From JAGPUQ01 sp049325095 (GTDB lineage Bacteria > Pseudomonadota > Gammaproteobacteria > Pseudomonadales > Porticoccaceae), in contig JBMOPO010000036.1 in assembly GCA_049325095.1 (NCBI GenBank), positions 1-64,000 on the forward strand: 64,000 nucleotides of DNA, written 5' to 3'. The notes beneath the pieces are model-generated. The model had not been told where the DNA came from. It saw only the letters and a list, made by a program, of their open reading frames with translations, and ran no database searches. The stretch's first letter is position 1; every line of letters starts with the position of its first letter. Below, piece after piece: positions 36,781 through 44,487 of the stretch. The translations under genes and the position numbers were made by a program.

Positions 36781-39663
36781 ATGCTCCAGTACTACGAACC
36801 CGCCCACGCCGAGCGCGATTTCGGCACCCCGCCCAGCCGCAGCGGGACCAAGGTCAGCCTGACCATCGACGGGCGCGAGGTCTCGGTGCCGGCCGGCACC
36901 TCGGTGCTGCGCGCCGCCGCGGAACTGGGCATCAAGGTGCCCCGGCTGTGCGCCACGGATTCGCTGGAACCCTTCGGGTCCTGCCGCATGTGCGTGGTCG
37001 CCATCGCCGGCCGCAAGGGCCTGCCGGCCTCCTGCACCACGCCGGTGGAGGAGGGCATGGTGGTGCACACCCAGACCGACACGGTCGCCCGCCTGCGCCG
37101 CAACATCATGGAGCTGTACATCTCCGACCACCCCCTCGACTGCCTGACCTGCGCCGCCAACGGCAACTGTGAACTGCAGGACACCGCCGGGGAAGTCGGC
37201 CTGCGGGCGGTGCGCTACGGTTATTCCGGCGCCAACCACCTGGACGCGGAGAAAGACACCTCCAACCCCTACTTCACCTTCGATCCGGCCAAGTGCATCG
37301 TCTGCTCGCGCTGCGTGCGCGCCTGCGAGGAGATCCAGGGCACCTTCGCCCTCACCATCGCCGGCCGCGGCTTCGCCTCCAAGGTCAGCGCCAGCCAGGA
37401 GCAGCCGTTCCTGGATTCCGAATGCGTCTCCTGCGGCGCCTGCGTCAACGTCTGTCCCACCGCCACCCTGATCGAAAACCGGGTGATCGAGCTCGGCCAG
37501 CCGGAACACAGCGTGATCACCACCTGCGCCTACTGCGGCGTCGGCTGCGGCTTCAAGGCCGAGCTGCGCGGCACCACGGTGGTCAACATGAGGCCCTGGA
37601 AGGACGGCCGGGCCAACGAGGGGCACGCCTGCGTCAAGGGCCGCTTCGCCTTCGGCTACGCCACCCACGCCGACCGCATCACCACCCCAATGGTGCGTGA
37701 ACGCATCGATCAGCCCTGGCGCGCCGTCTCCTGGGACGAGGCCTTCGCCTTCGCGGCCGCCCGGCTGCGCGCCATCCAGCAACAATACGGGCGCGACAGC
37801 ATCGGCGGCATCACCTCCTCGCGCTGCACCAACGAGGAGACCTACCTGGTGCAGAAGCTGGTCCGCGCCGGCTTCGGCAACAACAATGTCGACACCTGCG
37901 CCCGGGTCTGCCACTCGCCCACCGGCTACGGCCTCAAGACCACCCTGGGCGAATCCGCCGGCACCCAGGCGTTCAGCTCGGTGGACCAGGCCGACGTGAT
38001 CCTGGTGATGGGCGCCAACCCCACCGACGCCCACCCGGTGTTCGCCTCCCGGCTCAAGCGGCGCCTGCGCCAGGGCGCGAAACTGATCGTGGTCGACCCG
38101 CGCCGCATCGATCTGGTGGACGGGCCGCACGTCCGGGCCGCCCATCACCTCCAGGTGCGGCCCGGCACCAACGTCGCCTTCATCAATGCCATGGCCCACG
38201 TGGTGGTCACCGAGGGGCTGGAGGACCGCGACTTCATCGCCGCGCGCTGCGACCAGGCGGCCTACCAGGCCTGGCGCGCCTTCATCAGCGACCCGCGCCA
38301 CTCGCCGGAGGCCACCGAGGCCGAAACCGGCATCCCGGCCGCCGAGCTGCGCGCCGCGGCAAGGCTCTACGCCAGCGCCCCCAATGCCGCGATCTACTAC
38401 GGCCTGGGGGTCACCGAACACAGCCAGGGCTCGACCACGGTGATGGGCATCGCCAACCTGGCCATGGCCACCGGCAACCTCGGCCGCGAGGGCGTGGGCG
38501 TCAACCCCCTGCGCGGCCAGAACAATGTCCAGGGATCCTGCGACATGGGCTCCTTCCCCCACGAGCTGCCCGGCTACCGGCACATCTCGGACGAGGCCAC
38601 CCGGGCCGCGTTCGAAGCCGACTGGGGGGTCTCGCTGGTCCGCGAGCCCGGCCTGCGCATCCCCAACATGTTCGACGCCGCCATCGACGGCGACTTCAAG
38701 GGACTCTACTGCCAGGGCGAGGACATCGCCCAGTCGGACCCCAACACCCTGCACGTGGAAGCGGCGCTGTCGGCGCTGGAATGCCTGATCGTCCAGGATC
38801 TGTTCCTCAACGAAACCGCCAAGTTCGCCCATGTGTTCCTGCCGGGAGCCTCCTTCCTGGAAAAGGACGGCACCTTCACCAACGCCGAGCGGCGCATCTC
38901 GCGGGTCCGCCAGGCAATGCCGCCGCTGGCCGGCCTGGCCGACTGGGAGGTCACCCAGGGCCTGGCCCGGGCGCTGGGCATGGACATGAATTACCGCCAT
39001 CCCGGCGAGATCATGGACGAGATCGCCCGCCTCACGCCCACCTTCGCCGGCGTCAGTTACGAAAAGCTCGACCGCCTGGGCAGCATCCAGTGGCCCTGCA
39101 ACGCAGCGGCCCCGGAGGGCACGCCGACCATGCACGAGCGCGAGTTCGTGCGCGGCAAGGGGCTGTTCGTGGTCACCGAGTACGTGCCCACCGAGGAGCG
39201 CGCCAACCGCAGGTTTCCGCTGCTGCTCACCACCGGCCGCATTCTCAGCCAGTACAACGTGGGTGCCCAGACGCGGCGCACCGCCAACAGCGCCTGGCAT
39301 CCCGAGGATATTCTGGAGATCCACCCCCACGATGCCGAGGAGCGCGGCATCGGTGAGGGCGACTGGGTGGGGATCCAGAGCCGGGTGGGCGATACGGTGC
39401 TGCGCGCGCACGTCACCGAGCGGGTCCAGCCGGGGGTGGTCTACACCACCTTCCACCATCCTTTCTCCGGCGCCAACGTGGTCACCACCGACAATTCCGA
39501 CTGGGCCACCAACTGCCCGGAGTACAAGGTGACCGCGGTTCAGGTCAGCAAGGTGACGGCGCCCTCGAACTGGCAGAGCCGCCAGCGCGCCTTCGACGCC
39601 GAGCAGCGCGACCTGCTGCGCCGCGCCCGGCAGCGGGATGAAGCCCCCAGCCACGCCGGCTGA
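36781..39663 (+). CDS. fdsA: NAD-dependent formate dehydrogenase alpha (molybdopterin) subunit
   Basis: Catalytic subunit that oxidises formate to CO2 at a bis-MGD molybdenum centre. The 960-residue protein has an N-terminal NuoG-like part: [2Fe-2S] Cys57/68/71/85, the His-Cys3 site (LDCLTCAANGNC), two [4Fe-4S] ferredoxin motifs (CIVCSRCVRAC and CVSCGACVNVC), then the Mo-bisMGD domain with its own cluster (CAYCGVGC) and the Mo ligand Cys377 in RVCHSPTGYG followed by the catalytic His378. The codon at 377 is TGC, so this is the cysteine form and not a selenoprotein. A GGAGG site precedes ATG 36781. Confidence 0.97.
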   Translation: MLQYYEPAHAERDFGTPPSRSGTKVSLTIDGREVSVPAGTSVLRAAAELGIKVPRLCATDSLEPFGSCRMCVVAIAGRKGLPASCTTPVEEGMVVHTQTDTVARLRRNIMELYISDHPLDCLTCAANGNCELQDTAGEVGLRAVRYGYSGANHLDAEKDTSNPYFTFDPAKCIVCSRCVRACEEIQGTFALTIAGRGFASKVSASQEQPFLDSECVSCGACVNVCPTATLIENRVIELGQPEHSVITTCAYCGVGCGFKAELRGTTVVNMRPWKDGRANEGHACVKGRFAFGYATHADRITTPMVRERIDQPWRAVSWDEAFAFAAARLRAIQQQYGRDSIGGITSSRCTNEETYLVQKLVRAGFGNNNVDTCARVCHSPTGYGLKTTLGESAGTQAFSSVDQADVILVMGANPTDAHPVFASRLKRRLRQGAKLIVVDPRRIDLVDGPHVRAAHHLQVRPGTNVAFINAMAHVVVTEGLEDRDFIAARCDQAAYQAWRAFISDPRHSPEATEAETGIPAAELRAAARLYASAPNAAIYYGLGVTEHSQGSTTVMGIANLAMATGNLGREGVGVNPLRGQNNVQGSCDMGSFPHELPGYRHISDEATRAAFEADWGVSLVREPGLRIPNMFDAAIDGDFKGLYCQGEDIAQSDPNTLHVEAALSALECLIVQDLFLNETAKFAHVFLPGASFLEKDGTFTNAERRISRVRQAMPPLAGLADWEVTQGLARALGMDMNYRHPGEIMDEIARLTPTFAGVSYEKLDRLGSIQWPCNAAAPEGTPTMHEREFVRGKGLFVVTEYVPTEERANRRFPLLLTTGRILSQYNVGAQTRRTANSAWHPEDILEIHPHDAEERGIGEGDWVGIQSRVGDTVLRAHVTERVQPGVVYTTFHHPFSGANVVTTDNSDWATNCPEYKVTAVQVSKVTAPSNWQSRQRAFDAEQRDLLRRARQRDEAPSHAG

Positions 39664-40489
39664 GCCCGGCCGCTGGCGGCCGGAGCCCGCCGCCGAGCGC
39701 CCGGTCACCGGCATCCGCGACTGGCGCGCCGGCGCGGTGCGCGAGATCGCCGATACCCTGATCCAGGAGCTGCCGGTAGCCCTGGTCTACAACGGCATCT
39801 CGCACGTGGTGATGATGGTCACCCCCACCGGGCTGGAGGAGTTCGCCCTGGGCTTCAGCCTCAGCGAGGGCATTCTCCACAGCCCGCGCGAGCTCTACGA
39901 CCTCGAACTGGTGGAGCGCCCCGGGGGTATCGAGGTGGCCATGACCATCGCCGGCGAGCGCTTCGCGGCGCTGCGGCACGCCCGGCGCAATCTCACCGGC
40001 CGCACCGGCTGCGGGCTGTGCGGGGCGGAATCCCTCGCCCAGGCGATCCGCCGGCCCGCACCCGTGGACAGCGACCAGCGGATCTCCCCCGCCGCCATCG
40101 AGCGCGCGGTCGGGGAGCTCGCCGATCGCCAGCCGCTGCAGGCCGCCACCGGCGCGGCCCACGGCGCCGCCTGGTGCGATCCCGCCGGCGCCATCCTCGA
40201 GATCCGCGAGGATGTCGGCCGCCACAACGCCCTCGACAAGCTGATCGGCGCGCGCTGCCGGCAGGCGGAGCCCTGGCGGGCCGGCTTCGCGCTGATCTCC
40301 AGCCGCGCCAGCTACGAGATGGTCGTCAAGGCGGCGACCCAGGGCATCGCGATCCTCGCCGCGGTGTCGGCGCCGACCGCGCTCGCCACCGAACTGGCGG
40401 CCGCCGCGCGGCTCACGCTGATCGGCTTCGCCCGGCCGGGGCGGCACATGATCTACACCCACCCGCAACGCATTTCAGGGAGTCTGTGA
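39638..40489 (+). CDS. fdhD: formate dehydrogenase accessory sulfurtransferase FdhD (FdsC)
   Basis: Chaperone that sulfurates the bis-MGD cofactor and inserts it into FdsA. The 283-residue protein has the sulfur-carrying CGLCG (Cys125 and Cys128), the MGD-binding block REDVGRHNALDKLIG and the C-terminal ISSRASYEMVVKA. Its ATG lies inside fdsA (26-base overlap), the usual close coupling in fdsGBACD operons. Confidence 0.95.
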   Translation: MKPPATPAEPGRWRPEPAAERPVTGIRDWRAGAVREIADTLIQELPVALVYNGISHVVMMVTPTGLEEFALGFSLSEGILHSPRELYDLELVERPGGIEVAMTIAGERFAALRHARRNLTGRTGCGLCGAESLAQAIRRPAPVDSDQRISPAAIERAVGELADRQPLQAATGAAHGAAWCDPAGAILEIREDVGRHNALDKLIGARCRQAEPWRAGFALISSRASYEMVVKAATQGIAILAAVSAPTALATELAAAARLTLIGFARPGRHMIYTHPQRISGSL

Positions 40490-40491
40490 CC

Positions 40492-40704
40492 GTGTCGGAA
40501 TCCTCCGTGCAACATCTGGTGAAGATGGCCAACCAGATCGCCGCCAATGTGCCCGCGCTGACCGCCGAGGATCGGGTGGCGGCCACCGCGGCCCACCTCA
40601 AGAGGTTCTGGACGCCGGCGATGATCGAGCACCTGCGCGCGCACCTGCGCGAGCACGGCGAGGATCTCAGCCCCGCAGCCGCCGCAGCCCTGCGCGCGCT
40701 CTGA
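40492..40704 (+). CDS. fdsD: formate dehydrogenase delta subunit
   Basis: A 70-residue protein with the family lead VQHLVKMANQIAANV and the segment HLKRFWTPAMIEHLRAHL. FdsD is the small delta subunit of NAD-dependent formate dehydrogenases, needed for assembly. Two in-frame GTG codons are possible: 40492 has the better spaced ribosome site (AGGGAG, 9-base spacer), whereas 40486 overlaps the fdhD stop. It completes the operon. Confidence 0.9.
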   Translation: MSESSVQHLVKMANQIAANVPALTAEDRVAATAAHLKRFWTPAMIEHLRAHLREHGEDLSPAAAAALRAL

Positions 40705-40782
40705 GCCGGCCGCGCCGGGCCACCTTGCATTCCCCCCGGCGCTGCCGCGACACTGCCTGCCCCGCGGACCGGTCCCGAACCC

Positions 40783-42246
40783 ATGGCCTATCGCGATCTG
40801 CGCGACTTCCTTCGCTTCCTGGAAGGCCGCGGTGAACTCAAGCGCATCGCCGCGGCGGTGGACCCGGCGCTGGAGATCACCGAGATCTGCGATCGCACCC
40901 TGAAGACCGGCGGCCCCGCGCTGCTGTTTGAAAACCCCAGGGGCTTCTCGATCCCGGTGCTCGGCAACCTGTTCGGCACCGCCGGGCGCGTGGCGCTGGC
41001 GATGGGCGGCGAGGGGCCCGAACACCTGCGCGAAGTCGGCGAGCTGCTGGCCTTTCTCCGAGAGCCGGAGCCGCCCAGGGGCCTGCGCGATCTCTGGGAC
41101 CAGCGCGAGCGCTTCCGCCCGGTGCTGAACATGCCGGTGCGCACCGTCGCCCGCCCCCCCTGCCGGGACGTGGTGCTGGAGGGCGCTGCGGTGGATCTCG
41201 CCGCCTGGCCGATCCAGACCTGCTGGCCGGGCGACGCCGGGCCGCTGATCACCTGGCCGCTGGTGATCACCCGGGGGCCGAACCAGCCGCGCCAGAACCT
41301 CGGCATCTACCGGATGCAGGTGATCGGCCGCAACCGCGCCATCATGCGCTGGCTGGCCCACCGCGGCGGCGCCCTCGACTACCGCGACTGGTGCCGGGCG
41401 CGGCCCGGGGAACCCTTTCCCGTCGCCGTCGCCCTCGGCGCCGACCCCGCCACCATCCTGGGCGCGGTCACCCCGGTGCCGGATCGCCTCTCCGAATACG
41501 CCTTCGCCGGCCTGCTGCGCGGCGAGCGCACCGAGGTGGCCGCGGCCCTGGGCAGCGACCTACAGGTGCCGGCGCGCGCCGAGATCGTCCTGGAGGGCCA
41601 CATCCGGCCCGGCGACGAGGCCGACGAGGGCCCGTTCGGCGACCACACCGGCTACTACAACGAGGTCGAGCGCTTCCCGGTGTTCACCATCGACCGCATC
41701 ACCCACCGCGCCGACCCCATCTATCACAGCACCTACACCGGCCGCCCGCCCGACGAGCCGGCGGTGCTGGGAGCCGCCCTCAACGAGCTGGTGGTGCCGC
41801 TGCTGAAGAAGCAGTTTCCCGAGATCGTCGATTTCTACTTGCCGCCCGAGGGCTGCTCCTACCGCTTCGCGGTGGTGACCATGAAGAAACAGTACCCCGG
41901 CCACGCCAAGCGGGTGATGTTCGGGGTCTGGTCGTTCCTGCGCCAGTTCATGTACACCAAGTTCGTGGTGGTCGCCGACGACGACATCGATGCCCGCGAC
42001 TGGCGCGACGTGATCTGGGCCATGTCCACGCGCATGGACCCGGCGCGCGACCTGGTGCTGGTGGAGAACACCCCCATCGATTATCTGGATTTCGCCTCGC
42101 CGGTTTCCGGGCTGGGCTCCAAGGTGGGCTTCGACGCCACCAACAAATGGCCCGGCGAGACCACCCGCGAGTGGGGCCGCCCGATCGCCATGGATGCCGC
42201 GGTCAAGGCGCGGGTCGATGCCCTCTGGGCCGAACTGGGCCTTTGA
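40783..42246 (+). CDS. ubiD: UbiD-family decarboxylase
   Basis: Prenylated-FMN-dependent decarboxylase; UbiD itself removes the carboxylate from 3-polyprenyl-4-hydroxybenzoate in ubiquinone synthesis. The 487-residue length matches E. coli UbiD (497). Family marks include MAYRDLRDFLRFLEGRGEL, NLGIYRMQVIG (cofactor/metal site), the catalytic-loop DEGPFGDHTGYYNEVE and the C-terminal SKVGFDATNKWPGET. It follows fdsD by 78 bases, so co-transcription is possible. No ubiX flavin prenyltransferase gene is nearby. Sequence alone fits ubiquinone biosynthesis best, but an aromatic-acid decarboxylase role is not excluded. Confidence 0.93.
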   Translation: MAYRDLRDFLRFLEGRGELKRIAAAVDPALEITEICDRTLKTGGPALLFENPRGFSIPVLGNLFGTAGRVALAMGGEGPEHLREVGELLAFLREPEPPRGLRDLWDQRERFRPVLNMPVRTVARPPCRDVVLEGAAVDLAAWPIQTCWPGDAGPLITWPLVITRGPNQPRQNLGIYRMQVIGRNRAIMRWLAHRGGALDYRDWCRARPGEPFPVAVALGADPATILGAVTPVPDRLSEYAFAGLLRGERTEVAAALGSDLQVPARAEIVLEGHIRPGDEADEGPFGDHTGYYNEVERFPVFTIDRITHRADPIYHSTYTGRPPDEPAVLGAALNELVVPLLKKQFPEIVDFYLPPEGCSYRFAVVTMKKQYPGHAKRVMFGVWSFLRQFMYTKFVVVADDDIDARDWRDVIWAMSTRMDPARDLVLVENTPIDYLDFASPVSGLGSKVGFDATNKWPGETTREWGRPIAMDAAVKARVDALWAELGL

Positions 42247-42294
42247 GCCGGCAGACCGGCGCCTTGGCTTCGATACCGGGCGCCGCGGTTCACA

Positions 42295-42771
42295 TCACGC
42301 CGGCTCGCGGGCCCGCGCGCGGCGCTCGTGATCGAGCAGCCAGCGCTTGCGCTCGAGACCGCCGCCGTAACCGGTCAGCGCGCCGTCGCCGCCGATGATG
42401 CGGTGGCAGGGCACCAGGATGGCGACCGGGTTGCGGCCGTTGGCCAGCCCCACCGCGCGCGCGGCGCGCGGCTTGCCGATCGCCGCGGCGATCTCGCCGT
42501 AGCTAGCCGTTTCGCCGTAGGGCACGGCGCACAGCGCCTGCCACACCCGCTGCTGAAACGGGGTGCCGGCGGCATGCAGCGGCAGGTCGAAGGCCGTGCG
42601 CCGGCCGGCGAAGTACTCCTCGAGCTGGGCGACCGCCGCGCGCACCAGGGGGTTGGGATTGGGCGCGGCGCTACGCCCGACCTCGCCGGGAAAGGCCACC
42701 GCGGTGATGCCCAGCGCGTCGGCGCAGATGGTGAGTTCGCCGAGCGGGCTCGGCAGCAGGTCGAAGAACAT
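42295..42771 (-). CDS. ogt: methylated-DNA--protein-cysteine methyltransferase (Ogt)
   Basis: Suicide enzyme that moves the methyl group from O6-methylguanine to its own Cys122 in the motif PCHRIIG. The 158-residue protein shows the N-terminal Ribonuclease-like region and the C-terminal DNA-binding winged helix with Arg finger and GTPFQQRVWQAL, ASYGEIAAAIGKPRAARAVG. ATG 42771 shares one base with the stop of the Ada-AlkA gene (TGATG), so the two are translationally coupled. Confidence 0.95.
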   Translation of the reverse strand: MFFDLLPSPLGELTICADALGITAVAFPGEVGRSAAPNPNPLVRAAVAQLEEYFAGRRTAFDLPLHAAGTPFQQRVWQALCAVPYGETASYGEIAAAIGKPRAARAVGLANGRNPVAILVPCHRIIGGDGALTGYGGGLERKRWLLDHERRARAREPA

Positions 42772-44213
42772 CAGTTCGTCTCCAGGATGGATGCGGGCGA
42801 TTGCCACAGCAACAGCGTGGCGTAGCTGCCCCAGGGCCGGCAATCGTCCGCGGTCAGCGGGGGCGCCTGCGGCGATCGCCGCCGCAGTCCGTGCAGCGCC
42901 CGGCGCACCCCCAGATCGGCCTCCAGCAGGATATCCGGATGGCCGAGCCGCAGGGCGGCATAGGCGCGGGTCCAGGGGCCGATGCCCGGGATCGCCTGCC
43001 AACTGGCGGGATCGGCACCGCCGCCGGCGACCAGCCGGCGGGCCAGGCCCTGCAGCGCCGCGCGGCGCCGGCCTGGGATCGGCAGGAACCGGAGGTCGGC
43101 GCGCAGCACCGCGGCGGGCTCCGGAAACAGCCGCTCGAGCGCCGGCGCCCCGCCCGGAGGCTGCCAGGGCGCGCCGCAGCGGGCGACCAGTTCCGCGACC
43201 AGACCCCGGGCGACGCCCACCGCTACCTGCTGGCCGAGCACCGCGCGCACCCCGGCCTCGAACGGCTCCCACACCCCGGGCAGGCGCAGCCCCGGCGCGC
43301 CGATCCCGGCGAGCAGCGGGTGGCGCCCCAGGCGCTCGGCGACCGCGTGCGGATCGGCGTCGAGATCCAGCAGGGCGCGGATGCGCGCCACCGCCGGGGC
43401 GATCGGCACCGGCCGCTCGAACCACAGCCGCACCCGGAACCCGTGCCGCTGCGGACAATGCTCGGCGACGAAGGCGCCGCGCACCCCGGCAACCCGGAAG
43501 GACCGCCCGTAGGAGGTCTCGGTCACCGCCTCGACCCCCGCGATCGCGCGCGCCGCCAGAAAGTCGCGCAGGCCGGCCCAGTGGTAAGGCGGCCGGTAGT
43601 GCAGCAGCAGGCCCAGGCCATCCGCCGCCGTCCCGCGCCCGCGCCGCAGCCCGCGCGGGGTCGCGCCGAGCGCCCGGGCACAGGCCGCCGCGCAGCGGCG
43701 GGCGCTGCCGAAGCCGGCCAGCAGCGCCACTTCGGGCACCGGCAGGGCGGTTTCCCGCAGCAGCCGGTGGGCCAGCAGCGCGCGGCGGAAGTTGGCATAG
43801 GCGAGCGGCGCGATGCCGAGGTGGCGCCGAAACAGGGCGCGCAGATGGCGCTCGCTGACGCCGAGGCGGCGGGCGAATTCGGCGAGCGGCTGGCCGCGCC
43901 ATTCGCCGGCGTCGATCAGCCGCAGGGCCCGCTGCAGGGTGGTCTGCACCCCCTGCCAGGCGGGCGAGCCCGGCGCCGCTTCCGGGCGGCAGCGGCGGCA
44001 GGGCCGGAAGCCGGCGCCGATCGCCGCCTCGGCGGACCCGAAGTAGCGCGCATTGCCGGCCCTGGGCGGCGGCGCCGGGCAGACCGGCCGACAGAAGATT
44101 CCCGTGGTGATCACCGCGACGAAAAACCGGCCGTCGAAGCGCGGATCCCGCGCCGCATAGGCCCGGCGGCACAGCTCCGGATCCAGCGGCAGGGGCGATG
44201 AGATGGCGTTCAT
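42771..44213 (-). CDS. alkA: Ada N-terminal / AraC / AlkA fusion: alkylation-responsive regulator and DNA glycosylase
   Basis: A 480-residue three-part protein. Residues 1-80 are the Ada zinc domain with Cys41, Cys45, Cys72, Cys75 (CRPVC and CRRC), which in Ada receives methyl groups from phosphotriesters and switches on transcription. Residues 85-190 hold an AraC-type double helix-turn-helix (LAEFARRLGVSERHLRALF). Residues about 200-480 are 3-methyladenine DNA glycosylase II: AlkA N-terminal domain and HhH-GPD motif IPGIGPWTRAYAALR followed by the catalytic Asp in EADLG. It likely both senses alkylation damage and excises alkylated bases; the missing Ada methyltransferase half is supplied by ogt, 1 base overlapped. 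Confidence 0.93.
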   Translation of the reverse strand: MNAISSPLPLDPELCRRAYAARDPRFDGRFFVAVITTGIFCRPVCPAPPPRAGNARYFGSAEAAIGAGFRPCRRCRPEAAPGSPAWQGVQTTLQRALRLIDAGEWRGQPLAEFARRLGVSERHLRALFRRHLGIAPLAYANFRRALLAHRLLRETALPVPEVALLAGFGSARRCAAACARALGATPRGLRRGRGTAADGLGLLLHYRPPYHWAGLRDFLAARAIAGVEAVTETSYGRSFRVAGVRGAFVAEHCPQRHGFRVRLWFERPVPIAPAVARIRALLDLDADPHAVAERLGRHPLLAGIGAPGLRLPGVWEPFEAGVRAVLGQQVAVGVARGLVAELVARCGAPWQPPGGAPALERLFPEPAAVLRADLRFLPIPGRRRAALQGLARRLVAGGGADPASWQAIPGIGPWTRAYAALRLGHPDILLEADLGVRRALHGLRRRSPQAPPLTADDCRPWGSYATLLLWQSPASILETN

Positions 44214-44487
44214 GGCCGCAGTCTAACCGCTGGGCAATGCGCCAATGGACGGTTTCGGAACCGGCTCCCGGCCCGAGGTGCGCCGGGCTCCGCCCGCTTT
44301 CGGGATGGCGGTCGGTTGACCGGCCGGGGACCCCTGCCCCGCCCGCGCTGTTGCCGGACGCCAGTTGCCCGCGGACCAACGGGTGCCGTCCAGGCCCGGC
44401 CGGGCGCGTTCGCTCATCGCCGAGGTCGTCGATCGATCGGCGCTTCCCCGGACAGACCGCCGGGGTCCGGCGATCAAACGGGGGCGT
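44214..44487. other. intergenic region between recG and the alkylation-repair operon
   Basis: The longest gap in the window (274 bases). It holds a 6-base perfect hairpin (CCCCGG 44446-44451 with CCGGGG 44460-44465, 8-base loop) just downstream of recG, without a T-run, so it is at best a weak terminator. It must also contain the alkA promoter, for which no clear -10/-35 pair is visible, and a possible operator for the Ada-type regulator. I see no coding remnant. Confidence 0.4.

Noticed and set aside
37908..37916. Possible selenocysteine in FdsA
   Set aside because: The Mo-ligand codon is TGC (cysteine), not TGA, and no SECIS-like element is needed.
36706..39714. A minus-strand open frame of about 1000 codons opposite fdsA
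   Set aside because: The plus strand encodes a complete formate dehydrogenase with all cluster ligands; the antisense protein is low complexity.
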